Assembly: GCF_040654195.1 (NCBI RefSeq)
Contig: NZ_JBFAHM010000007.1
Coordinates: 417,933-481,932 of the forward strand
DNA length: 64,000 bases
DNA from: Hamadaea sp013361475
Lineage (GTDB): Bacteria > Actinomycetota > Actinomycetes > Mycobacteriales > Micromonosporaceae
Direction of reading: 5' to 3'
The stretch's first letter is position 1; each line of letters starts with the position of its first letter. Shown piece by piece: positions 16,612-23,550 of this stretch. The position numbers were made by a program, and so were the translations under genes. The notes below the pieces were generated by a model, which was not told the DNA's origin, did no database searches, and saw nothing but the letters and a program-made list of their open reading frames with translations.

Positions 16612-17546
16612 CGCGCCCGCCGGGCGAGCCGGGTCAGGACCGCCACGCCGAGCGCGGCCAATCCCACTACTCCGCTCAGCTTCGCCGCCCGCCGGGCGTC
16701 CGCCGCGACCGGCTTGCCGCCGTCGCCGAGCGACGGGCGTACCTCTGTCCGTCCGAAATAGACGTTCTCGCCGCCGAGCGTCACGTCCAGCGCGCCCGCA
16801 AACGCCGCCTCGCACTGCCCCGAGTTGGGCGACGGGTGTCTCCCGCCGTCCCGCTGCCAGACTTGCCACGTACGCCGGGCTCCCCCGCCCACGACGGGCG
16901 CGGCCACCGAGGTCAGCAACGCGGTCAAGCGCGACGGGATCAGGTTCGCGGCGTCGTCGAGTTTCGCGGCGGCGGTCCCGAAGTCGGCGTACCGCTGAGA
17001 TTTGTGACCCACCATGGCATCGAGCGTGTTGACGGCGCGGTAGCCGACGAGGCCCGGAAGACCCGCGACCGCGCCCCACACGAGCGGGGCGACCACCGCG
17101 TCGGAGGTGTTCTCCGCGACCGACTCGACGGTGGCCCGGGCCAGGTCGCTCTCGTCCAGCGCGGCCGGATCGCGACCGCAGAGATGCGTGATCCGCTCAC
17201 GGGCGGCCTCGATGTCACCGCCTTCGAGAGACTCCGCCATGGCGGCCGCCTCGCGCCGCAGCGACCGCCCGCCGAGCACGGCCCAGGTCGTCGCGGTGAC
17301 CAGCGCGAACCGGGCCAGCGGCCGCTTCCGGGTCGCCCGGTTCGCCACGATCGCCGCCACGACCGGTACGCCCACCGCCGCCGCCGTGAAGATCGCCCCG
17401 TCGGCGCGGCTGGGCGCGTAGAGCAGGCGCTCCAAGGTGCCGGCCGCCTTGCCGTATCCGGCCACCGGATGGAACCGGCGCGGATCACCCAGCAGGGCGT
17501 CCAACACGTATCCGGCCACCATCCCCGCGGCGTCCACCTCACGCAC
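16608..17546 (-). CDS. cbiB: Adenosylcobinamide-phosphate synthase (CbiB/CobD family)
   Basis: A 312-residue membrane enzyme that joins aminopropanol (phosphate) to adenosylcobyric acid. GYVLDALLGDPRRFHPV at the N-terminus, ESVAENTSDAVVAPL in the middle and YRAVNTLDAMVGHKS and FGTAAAKLDDAANLIPSR are diagnostic. Several hydrophobic segments span the membrane. The GTG at 17546 is chosen because AGGAGGT sits five bases upstream; a frame open to 17573 would place that sequence inside the gene. It is the first gene of the cbiB, cobQ, kinase operon. Confidence 0.92.
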   Translation of the reverse strand: MREVDAAGMVAGYVLDALLGDPRRFHPVAGYGKAAGTLERLLYAPSRADGAIFTAAAVGVPVVAAIVANRATRKRPLARFALVTATTWAVLGGRSLRREAAAMAESLEGGDIEAARERITHLCGRDPAALDESDLARATVESVAENTSDAVVAPLVWGAVAGLPGLVGYRAVNTLDAMVGHKSQRYADFGTAAAKLDDAANLIPSRLTALLTSVAAPVVGGGARRTWQVWQRDGGRHPSPNSGQCEAAFAGALDVTLGGENVYFGRTEVRPSLGDGGKPVAADARRAAKLSGVVGLAALGVAVLTRLARRAR

Positions 17547-17613
17547 CCGAACCTCCTGACCACGGCGTGCCACCCGTGATCAGCCTATAAGCCGCCCCCG
17601 GTACGCCCGGCCC

Positions 17614-18021
17614 TCAGTGCACCACCACGTGACCCAGCACCTTGACGGTGAACCACGGAGTACGCCGCGGCGCTATGACCGCCTCGCGCCGGACGAGGTC
17701 GTACAGCATGCCCATCGTCGTCTCCGGCGCCACCAGCAGGCTCAGCGGACGGCGCCGCCGCCACCGGCGCGTCGGCCGCAGCGTCAGGAAGACGAAACCG
17801 GACGGCCGCCGCAACGCCACCAGCACGGGCGGCACGGTGGTCGTGATGAGCCGGTACAACGCGGCTTCAGCGGGCTCCTCGCTCACCGTGACGATCACGT
17901 CGCCACCGGGCCAGCCCGCCCGGCGGAGGAACCGCCGCACCTGCTCGTCGCCGAGCCTCCGCCCGAATTCACAGGCCGCCTCACGGACAGATGTCGCGAT
18001 CGCCGCCTCACGCCGGGTCAC
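17614..18021 (-). CDS. Hypothetical protein, 135 residues
   Basis: A small basic protein (start TRREAAIATSVREAACEFGRR) with a helical N-terminal third and a beta-rich C-terminal half (VIVTVSEEP, VFLTLRPTRRWRRRRPLSLLV, WFTVKVLGHVVVH). I recognise no family, membrane span or signal peptide. The GTG start has GAGGAGG close upstream. It lies 67 bp from cbiB on the same strand, downstream of two stem-loops that follow ssb. Confidence 0.55.
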   Translation of the reverse strand: MTRREAAIATSVREAACEFGRRLGDEQVRRFLRRAGWPGGDVIVTVSEEPAEAALYRLITTTVPPVLVALRRPSGFVFLTLRPTRRWRRRRPLSLLVAPETTMGMLYDLVRREAVIAPRRTPWFTVKVLGHVVVH

Positions 18022-18052
18022 CGTTCCACCTCCTCGGACTGATGTGCCGATG

Positions 18053-18095
18053 GCCTGCGGGCGGCGCGTGCCCCTCAACCGCGCCGCCCGCAGGC
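18053..18095 (-). terminator. Stem-loop with perfect 16-bp arms between ssb and the 17614 gene
   Basis: Arms 18053-18068 (GCCTGCGGGCGGCGCG) and 18080-18095 are exact complements around an 11-nt loop. It lacks a T-run but is very stable. With the next stem-loop it probably ends ssb transcription. Confidence 0.6.
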
Positions 18096-18098
18096 GAT

Positions 18099-18165
18099 GG
18101 CCGGCTTCGGCGAATCCGTGCTGTGCCTGCGCTCCGCCACGCGCAGCGATCCGCCGAAGCCGGCC
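18099..18165 (-). repeat. 67-bp palindrome 3' of ssb
   Basis: Perfect 14-bp outer arms (GGCCGGCTTCGGCG, 18099-18112, and 18152-18165) enclose an inner CTGCGC...GCGCAG stem. It resembles the other 62-75-bp 3'-end palindromes in size but not in sequence. Confidence 0.65.
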
Positions 18166-18211
18166 GGGTCCCGTCCGTCACGTCGGGGAGCCGCGACGAA
18201 CGGGGGCTTCC

Positions 18212-18877
18212 TCAGACGGCGGCCAGCACCGAACGGCGGTCCACGACGTGGTCGTCGGACTCCTCGTCGTCGAGGTCGTCGGAGTCCTCGTCGCCGTCGG
18301 CCGTGGTGGTCGGCGCACTGAAGTCGGTGGCATCGAACGGCGGAACGGGATCGTCGTAACCGAAGCCGTACGAGCTGAAGCCGGGCTCGTCCACCGCGTT
18401 GAGCGGATCATCGGCGGTCAGGCCTATTTGCTGCTCGGGCGCCGGTTCGGTCGGCTCACCGCCGAGGCGTACGGGTTCGGTCGGGTCGGCTTCGACCTCG
18501 CTGGCCGAGACGGGCTTGTTCCGCGCGAACCGGGCTCGGCCCCGAGCGAGGTTGTGGCCGACGGCCAGCGCCTCCATCTCGTAGAGCGTCCGCTTGGTGC
18601 CCTCGGCGTCCACCCAGTCGCGGGTGTAGATCTGACCGTGGACGATGACGGGATCGCCGACCATGAGACTGGACGCGACGCCGCTCGCCAGCTCGCGCCA
18701 GCAGGTGACCCGGACCCGGAGACCGTTGCCGTCGACCCACTGCCCCGTCGAGCGCTCCAGCCGCCGAGTGCCCGCCGCGACCTTGAAACTCGTCACCAGC
18801 CGGCCCGAGTTCGAGGTACGCCGCCACTCCGGAGCGGTGAGCAGGTTGCCAACTATCGTGATATGCGTTTCGAACAT
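18212..18877 (-). CDS. ssb: Single-stranded DNA-binding protein (second-type SSB)
   Basis: A 221-residue protein with an SSB OB-fold at 1-115 (ETHITIVGNLLTAPEWRRT, VRVTCWRELA, DPVIVHGQIYTRDW), then an acidic tail. The tail holds Asp/Glu clusters (DGDEDSDDLDDEESDD) but ends RRSVLAAV and lacks the DDDIPF-type tip through which SSB recruits replication and repair proteins. It is probably an accessory SSB rather than the main replicative one. No rpsF or rpsR genes flank it, unlike the housekeeping ssb of actinobacteria. Two DnaA boxes lie 56-81 bp upstream of its ATG. Confidence 0.85.
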   Translation of the reverse strand: MFETHITIVGNLLTAPEWRRTSNSGRLVTSFKVAAGTRRLERSTGQWVDGNGLRVRVTCWRELASGVASSLMVGDPVIVHGQIYTRDWVDAEGTKRTLYEMEALAVGHNLARGRARFARNKPVSASEVEADPTEPVRLGGEPTEPAPEQQIGLTADDPLNAVDEPGFSSYGFGYDDPVPPFDATDFSAPTTTADGDEDSDDLDDEESDDHVVDRRSVLAAV

Positions 18878-18932
18878 GCTGAATATCGTGTGGCCTGGCC
18901 CGACCGAATAGGCAAGTTACGATCTTCGATAT

Positions 18933-18958
18933 TGTGGACAATGTTCGCGTGTGGATAA
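18933..18958 (-). promoter_or_regulatory. Two DnaA boxes between ssb and the alpha/beta-hydrolase gene
   Basis: On the minus strand TTATCCACA (18958-18950) and TTGTCCACA (18941-18933) stand in the same orientation, 17 bp apart. TTGTCCACA is the preferred actinomycete form. They lie in the 116-bp divergent gap and could link ssb to replication control. AATATCG and CGATATT near 18882 and 18927 add a possible operator. Confidence 0.6.
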
Positions 18959-18981
18959 CTCACCAGGACCGAACTCGCGAG

Positions 18982-18987
18982 TAACTT
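18982..18987 (+). promoter_or_regulatory. Leaderless-type -10 hexamer for the alpha/beta hydrolase
   Basis: TAACTT lies 6 nt before the GTG start at 18994, with no ribosome-binding site. Confidence 0.55.
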
Positions 18988-18993
18988 GTAATC

Positions 18994-20001
18994 GTGGAGA
19001 CCGACATCCTGGGTGCGCCGTACGAGCGGCACATCATCGACCTGCCCTCCGACGACGAGGGCCCGGTCGTCGCGACGCTGGTCCGGCGGCGCGCCAACCA
19101 GTCCACCAAGCGCGCAGTCCTCTATCTGCACGGGTTCTGCGACTACTTCTTCCAGACCCACCTCGCCGACTTCTTCACCGATCGCGGCTGGGACTTCTAC
19201 GCCCTCGACCTACGCAAGTACGGCCGGTCCCTGCTCGGCCATCAGACCCCCAACTTCGTCCGCAGCCTCACCGAGTACTTCCCGGAGATCGACGAGGCGA
19301 TCCGGATCATCCGGACCGAGGACGGCCACGACACCGTTCTGCTCAACGGCCACTCGACCGGTGGCCTCATCGGCTCACTCTGGGCCGACTCCCGGCGCAA
19401 GGCGAAATACGTCGACGGCCTTTTCCTCAACAGCCCGTTCCTCGACTTCAACGCGCCCTGGCTGATCCGCCGCCCGCTCGCCCCGATCATCTCCGGCCTG
19501 GCCTCGCTCGGGCACTATCGGAAGATCACCATGAACGTGTCGGGCACCTACGGCCGCAGCATCCACGTCGACCACAACGGCGAATGGACCTACGACCTGA
19601 CGTGGAAGCCGGTCGAGAGCTTCCCCGTCCGCCTGGGCTGGCTCCGCGCGATCCGGGAAGGGCACCTACGCGTACGCCGAGGCCTGTCCGTGGACGTCCC
19701 GATCCTGGTGACCGCGTCGGACGCGTCGTTCAAGAAGCCGACCTGGGACGAGGTCGCACACGACATGGACGCCGTCCTCGACGTGGATCACATCGTCCGG
19801 TGGGCGCCGAACCTCGGCGACAAGGTGACGGTCGTCCGGATTCCGGGCGGCAAGCACGACCTCACCCTCTCCCGGCCACCCGCCCGCCAGCGACTGTTCG
19901 CCGAGGTCGACAGCTGGATGGCGGCGAACCTCAGTGCGGATGCGGCGGATAGTGCCGCCAAATCTCCCAACCCCGCCGCCACACCAGCAGCTCCCGGCTG
20001 A
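18994..20001 (+). CDS. Alpha/beta hydrolase (serine hydrolase, lysophospholipase-like)
   Basis: A 335-residue serine hydrolase. LYLHGFCDYFF is the oxyanion-hole strand, LNGHSTGGLIGSL contains the nucleophile Ser (GHSTG), and PGGKHDLTLS near residue 290 carries the catalytic His. The overall form matches S33/monoacylglycerol-lipase relatives; the substrate is unknown. The last 24 residues are a low-complexity Ala/Pro/Ser tail, exactly where the gene overlaps the 3' end of the convergent gene by 71 bp. Confidence 0.85.
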   Translation: METDILGAPYERHIIDLPSDDEGPVVATLVRRRANQSTKRAVLYLHGFCDYFFQTHLADFFTDRGWDFYALDLRKYGRSLLGHQTPNFVRSLTEYFPEIDEAIRIIRTEDGHDTVLLNGHSTGGLIGSLWADSRRKAKYVDGLFLNSPFLDFNAPWLIRRPLAPIISGLASLGHYRKITMNVSGTYGRSIHVDHNGEWTYDLTWKPVESFPVRLGWLRAIREGHLRVRRGLSVDVPILVTASDASFKKPTWDEVAHDMDAVLDVDHIVRWAPNLGDKVTVVRIPGGKHDLTLSRPPARQRLFAEVDSWMAANLSADAADSAAKSPNPAATPAAPG

Positions 20002-20470
20002 GCAACCCACGGCCGCCGGCGAAGAACATCCGGTCGACCGCCCGGCGTACCTTCTCCACGCCGGGCGGGGAGCCGGACCCGGTCACCATGACCACATCCC
20101 GCGCCGGTACGCCCAGAACCAACTCCCCCGGCACCTGGCCGGCCAGCCGTTCCCAGAACTCGTCGAGCAGCACGGCTGACGATTCCCAGCCGCCGAACGA
20201 CAACATCAACACCGGCGGTCGCCCGTCCACCTGAACCTCGGCCGCCCATTTGGTCAACAATTCGAAGGCGTACCGGCGAAGATCGTGCGGATGCAGCCGG
20301 AGCCCATGCAGATCCCGCCACGTCACCAGCCCCTGATAAGCCGGCCCCGGCGCGTAGCCGACCGCCAGGTCGCCCACGAACTCGTCGAGGACTATGTCCT
20401 CCTCGTCCTGGGGATCCAGCTCGTCGAGGGAGACCAGCACCGGAAGAAATGTGGTGCTCATCACGTCCAC
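19931..20470 (-). CDS. YtpQ/DUF1444-like protein of unknown function
   Basis: A 179-residue cytosolic protein. Its C-terminal part (GVPARDVVMVTGSGSPPGVEKVRRAV...RGLLSRELLVWRRG) resembles the DUF1444/YtpQ group; this is a weak match by eye. The GTG at 20470 is chosen because TAGGTT lies 7 nt upstream; an internal ATG at 20461 is an alternative. Its last 71 bp are antisense to the end of the hydrolase gene. The protein is acidic at the N-terminus (LDELDPQDEEDIVLDEF). Confidence 0.6.
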   Translation of the reverse strand: MDVMSTTFLPVLVSLDELDPQDEEDIVLDEFVGDLAVGYAPGPAYQGLVTWRDLHGLRLHPHDLRRYAFELLTKWAAEVQVDGRPPVLMLSFGGWESSAVLLDEFWERLAGQVPGELVLGVPARDVVMVTGSGSPPGVEKVRRAVDRMFFAGGRGLLSRELLVWRRGWEIWRHYPPHPH

Positions 20471-20477
20471 GAGCGTT

Positions 20478-20483
20478 AACCTA
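20478..20483 (-). promoter_or_regulatory. Leaderless-type -10 hexamer for the 20470 gene
   Basis: TAGGTT on the minus strand, 7 nt before GTG at 20470. Confidence 0.5.
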
Positions 20484-20561
20484 CTCCCGCGTACGCACGG
20501 CTCCAATCGGCCGTCCAGCGGGTGGGTTCCAACATCGCTTTCGGTACCCTGTGATCTGCAC

Positions 20562-20634
20562 GCGCCCGTAGCTCAGCGGATAGAGCAGCTGCCTTCTAAG
20601 CAGTTGGCCGCAGGTTCGAATCCTGCCGGGCGCA
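20562..20634 (+). tRNA. tRNA-Arg (anticodon TCT)
   Basis: A 73-nt cloverleaf: acceptor GCGCCCG pairs with CGGGCGC, the D arm has GCTC/GAGC, and the anticodon loop CTTCTAA (20593-20599) carries TCT at 20595-20597, which reads AGA. The T arm is GCAGG-TTCGAAT-CCTGC. The discriminator is A and CCA is not encoded (CCG follows). TACCCT at 20545-20550 may be its -10. No integrated element or duplicated 3' end is visible downstream. Confidence 0.95.
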
Positions 20635-20766
20635 CCGAGGAGGCCCACAACCGGCGGCCAGGCCGTCGGCGAACAGCGCGAGTGATGTCACCAACGCCGC
20701 ACAGTATGGGTGCCCTCCAATCCGAGCCCTAAGGATGGGCTCAGTGCGGTTCCCGCACGGCTGGCT

Positions 20767-20818
20767 TGATCAGGGTCATTTCTGGGTCGCTATGGCGACG
20801 TGGAAATGACCCTGATCA
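20767..20818. repeat. 52-bp palindrome between tRNA-Arg and the LCP gene
   Basis: It begins TGATCAGGGTCATTTC and ends with the exact complement of those 16 bases; the inner 8 bases pair with three mismatches around a TATG loop. It lies 23 bp from the convergent LCP gene's stop codon. Confidence 0.75.
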
Positions 20819-20841
20819 TGAAAGCCTCACGGAGACGAGCG

Positions 20842-21915
20842 TCACGGGCTGAGGTACTCGGGGTTGTCCGCGAGGAACCTGCCCAAGTCGTCGTTGCGCG
20901 CGGCTTCGAACATCCGCATGGTCCCGGGGGACAACGCTTCGCCTCCGGCGGGGTCCTCGTTGAAGCTGCCGGCGTTCGTCTTCAGCGTGACGAGGTCGGC
21001 GGCGGCGAGCACTTTGAGGTTGAAGAGGAAGTCGGCCGCGCTGTAGCCGCCGGTGTCGAGCTTCAGCGATGCTCCGGCTGCCTGGAGCAGGTTGGCGAAC
21101 TTGGCCGGATTGGTGAGGACGCCGACGCTGGTCGCCTTGGCGGCCATCGCCTTGATGAGTTCGCGCTGGTGTTTCTGGCGGTCGTAGTCGCCGTTGGGCA
21201 GACCGTAGCGTTGGCGGGAGTAGTCCAACGCCTCCCAGGCGGCCATGGTCCGGCAGCCTTTCTTGTGGATCCAGCTGTTGGGGAGTTGCTGCTGCCCGTC
21301 GTAGCTGTAGTAGACCGGTTTGCCGTTCTGGTCGATGTAGTGGCTCGACCAGGTGTCGTTTTCGACGCACAGGTAGACGCCGCCGAGCGCGGTGATGACG
21401 TTCTTGAAGCCGTTGAAGTCGATGACGGCGACACCGTTGAAGCTGATCCCGGTCAGCTGTTCCACGGTCTTCTTGGTCAGCCCCGCTCCGCCGGTCCAGC
21501 CTTGGCCTTGCTGCGATCCGAAGAAGTACGCGGCGTTGATCTTGTCCAGGCCGCCGGCGTACTGGGCGGCCGGCCAGGCGGGGATGTCCACTTTGCTGTC
21601 TCGCGGGATCGACATCAGGTACGCCTCGTCGTGCGAGGCGGACACGTGCAGCAGCATGATCGTGTCGGCTCGGGAGGTGTTCTCCGCCCAGCCCTCCCGG
21701 GTGTCGAGGCCCAGCAGGAGCAGGTTGATCGCGCCGGTCATCGACCGTCCGCGTACGCCGTTCTCGCTGAGGTTCGCGGTCTCGATGGAGCCGGTGAGGT
21801 CGTTGATGAGGGACTTGGCCGCCACCACGCCGCCGAAGCCCGCGAGAACCAGGAGAGCGCCGATGAAGACCACGATTTTGGCAGCTAGCGGGCTGCGTAC
21901 CTTCCGAGCGGCCAC
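20842..21915 (-). CDS. LytR-CpsA-Psr (LCP) family wall glycopolymer transferase
   Basis: A 357-residue membrane-anchored protein. A span at about 10-33 is followed by the LCP domain: NLLLLGLDTREG, SRADTIMLLHVS, LMSIPRDSKVDIP (conserved Arg), GVAVIDFNGFKNVITALGGV and ALDYSRQRYGLPNGDYDRQKHQ with the conserved Arg residues. LCP enzymes attach teichoic acid, arabinogalactan or capsule to peptidoglycan. The GTG start is preceded at 6 nt by TATCGT. It stands alone. Confidence 0.92.
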   Translation of the reverse strand: MAARKVRSPLAAKIVVFIGALLVLAGFGGVVAAKSLINDLTGSIETANLSENGVRGRSMTGAINLLLLGLDTREGWAENTSRADTIMLLHVSASHDEAYLMSIPRDSKVDIPAWPAAQYAGGLDKINAAYFFGSQQGQGWTGGAGLTKKTVEQLTGISFNGVAVIDFNGFKNVITALGGVYLCVENDTWSSHYIDQNGKPVYYSYDGQQQLPNSWIHKKGCRTMAAWEALDYSRQRYGLPNGDYDRQKHQRELIKAMAAKATSVGVLTNPAKFANLLQAAGASLKLDTGGYSAADFLFNLKVLAAADLVTLKTNAGSFNEDPAGGEALSPGTMRMFEAARNDDLGRFLADNPEYLSP

Positions 21916-21921
21916 GTCCTC

Positions 21922-21927
21922 ACGATA
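21922..21927 (-). promoter_or_regulatory. Leaderless-type -10 hexamer for the LCP gene
   Basis: TATCGT on the minus strand, 6 nt before GTG at 21915. It lies in the 27-bp gap before the CBM2-like gene. Confidence 0.5.
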
Positions 21928-21942
21928 GGCCCATCGGCCTGG

Positions 21943-22509
21943 TCACGCACACGGTGTGCCATTGATTGCGCAGGTCAGAGGCTGTCCGGTGCCGGTGACC
22001 CGGAATCCGGCGACGATCTGCGTACCGGCGGCGAGGGTGCGGTTCCAGCTCTTGGGGGTGAGGGTGACCGTACGCCCGTTCTGCTGGTAGTCGGCTTCCC
22101 AGGCGGTCGAGACGGTCACGCCGTCGGGAAAGGTCAGCACCACCGTCCAGCCGTTCGTCGCCCGGGTGGCGGTGAGCACGATCTCCGCGGAGTATCCGCC
22201 GGTCCAGCTGTCTTTCACGGCATACCGGGCGGCAAGGGAAGCGGAAGCGGACGGCGAGCCGGCGAGGGAGGTCCGCAGGGGCGAAGCCGATGGGGACATC
22301 GAGAGCATCGGCAGTGAGAGGGACCAGGCGGGTGCCGGCGAGGCCGGCGGCGTCCCGCCCGCGACGGCGTCGTGCGCCGGGACCAGGGGTGCCACGACGG
22401 CCAGCACTCCCCAGCCGAGGGCCAGACCCACGATCGCGGCGAGCACGGTGGTACGCAGCCACCCGGGCTGCCGTGGCGTCCACCAGTGGGCCGGACCGGG
22501 GACATTCAC
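21943..22509 (-). CDS. Membrane-anchored protein with a CBM2-like (cellulose-binding) domain
   Basis: A 188-residue protein with one membrane span (about 20-42), a Ser/Pro/Ala linker, and a C-terminal domain of about 100 residues: VKDSWTGGYSAEIVLTATRATNGWTVVLTFPDG...WNRTLAAGTQIVAGFRVTG. The paired Trp residues and WNRTLAAG are typical of carbohydrate-binding module family 2. It may tether a wall glycan. The GTG has TATAGT 7 nt upstream, overlapping the stop codon of the AraC gene. A longer upstream frame is an AraC-gene shadow. Confidence 0.72.
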   Translation of the reverse strand: MNVPGPAHWWTPRQPGWLRTTVLAAIVGLALGWGVLAVVAPLVPAHDAVAGGTPPASPAPAWSLSLPMLSMSPSASPLRTSLAGSPSASASLAARYAVKDSWTGGYSAEIVLTATRATNGWTVVLTFPDGVTVSTAWEADYQQNGRTVTLTPKSWNRTLAAGTQIVAGFRVTGTGQPLTCAINGTPCA

Positions 22510-22516
22510 GGGAGGA

Positions 22517-22522
22517 ACTATA
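22517..22522 (-). promoter_or_regulatory. Leaderless-type -10 hexamer overlapping the AraC-gene stop codon
   Basis: TATAGT on the minus strand, 7 nt before the GTG of the CBM2-like gene. The TAG inside it is the stop codon of the upstream regulator gene. Confidence 0.5.
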
Positions 22523-23480
22523 TGCGGAAGGTGCGCCGGTAGGCACTGGGCGCGACGCCGACCGTCGCGTGCAGACGCTGCCGCAGCGAGACCGCGGTGC
22601 CGAAGCCGGCCTGGCGGGCGACCGTGTCGATCGGCAGATCCGTCGTCTCCAGCAGCTTGCGCGCGTGCTCCACCCGTTGCCGCGCAAGCCATTCGGCCGG
22701 GCTGACCCCGGTCTCCTCCCGGAATCGGCGGGTGAAGGTGCGTACGCTCATCTTCGCGTGGCGGGACAGCGTCCGCAGGTCCAGCGGCTCGTGCAGACGC
22801 GCCATCGCCCAGGCCCGGGTGGTCGCCGTACTCGTGTCGGTCGGCGACGGCACCGGCCGCTCGATGAACTGCGACTGCCCGCCTTCCCGCCACGGCGGCA
22901 CCACGCACCGCCGCGCGGTGCGGTTGGCCACGTCGCTGCCGAAGTCCTGGCGTACTGCGTGCAGGCAGAGGTCGATGCCGGCGCCCACCCCGGCCGAGGT
23001 CAGGATGTCGCCGTCGTCGACGAAGAGCACGTCCGGGCGCAGCGCGACGGCGGGGAACAAGTCGCGGAACCGGTCGGCCCAGAACCAGTGCGTGGTCGCC
23101 GGACGGCCGTCCAGCAGGCCGGCTGCGGCCAGCACGAACGCCCCGGTGCAGATCGACATCAGGCGGGCGCCGGGGCGACGCGCGGCCAACGCGGCGGTCA
23201 CGGCCGCGTCGTTCACGCCCTCCGACAGCGCCGCGGTCCCGTGCACGCCCGCGACGACCAGGGTGTCGGCCTCCGGGATCACTTCCGGCCCGTGGCCGGG
23301 GACGATCGCGAAGCCTAATTCGGTACGCACAGCGCCGCCGTCGGGCGTACACACCGTGACCTCGTAGAGCCGGTCTCCGGCCGAGTCCCGGGCGGCGAGG
23401 AAGATCTGCGTCGCCGTGCCGAGGTCGAACGGGACGACCCCGTCGAGGGCCAGGATCACGACGCGATGCCGATCAGTCAT
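22518..23480 (-). CDS. AraC-family regulator with DJ-1/PfpI sensor domain
   Basis: A 320-residue GlxA/FtrA-type regulator. Residues 5-185 are a DJ-1/PfpI domain (VVILALDGVVPFDLGTATQIF, LMSICTGAFVLAAAGLL with the elbow Cys). Residues 215-318 are the two-helix-turn-helix AraC domain (SVRTFTRRFREETGVSPAEWL, DTVARQAGFGTAVSLRQRL). Such regulators often sense amines, amides or aldehydes. It is divergent from the MFS transporter gene with about 70 bp between, so the transporter is the likely target. Confidence 0.9.
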   Translation of the reverse strand: MTDRHRVVILALDGVVPFDLGTATQIFLAARDSAGDRLYEVTVCTPDGGAVRTELGFAIVPGHGPEVIPEADTLVVAGVHGTAALSEGVNDAAVTAALAARRPGARLMSICTGAFVLAAAGLLDGRPATTHWFWADRFRDLFPAVALRPDVLFVDDGDILTSAGVGAGIDLCLHAVRQDFGSDVANRTARRCVVPPWREGGQSQFIERPVPSPTDTSTATTRAWAMARLHEPLDLRTLSRHAKMSVRTFTRRFREETGVSPAEWLARQRVEHARKLLETTDLPIDTVARQAGFGTAVSLRQRLHATVGVAPSAYRRTFRI

Positions 23481-23550
23481 GGCCCGATTCTTTCACATAG
23501 TGGCTCTCCGGCCACTCCCGGCGCGGGGGCGTACGCCTGATCATGGTCGG

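Noticed and set aside
20562..20841. Integrated element at tRNA-Arg
   Set aside because: No integrase, no second copy of the tRNA 3' end, and normal GC downstream; the only signal is a palindrome.
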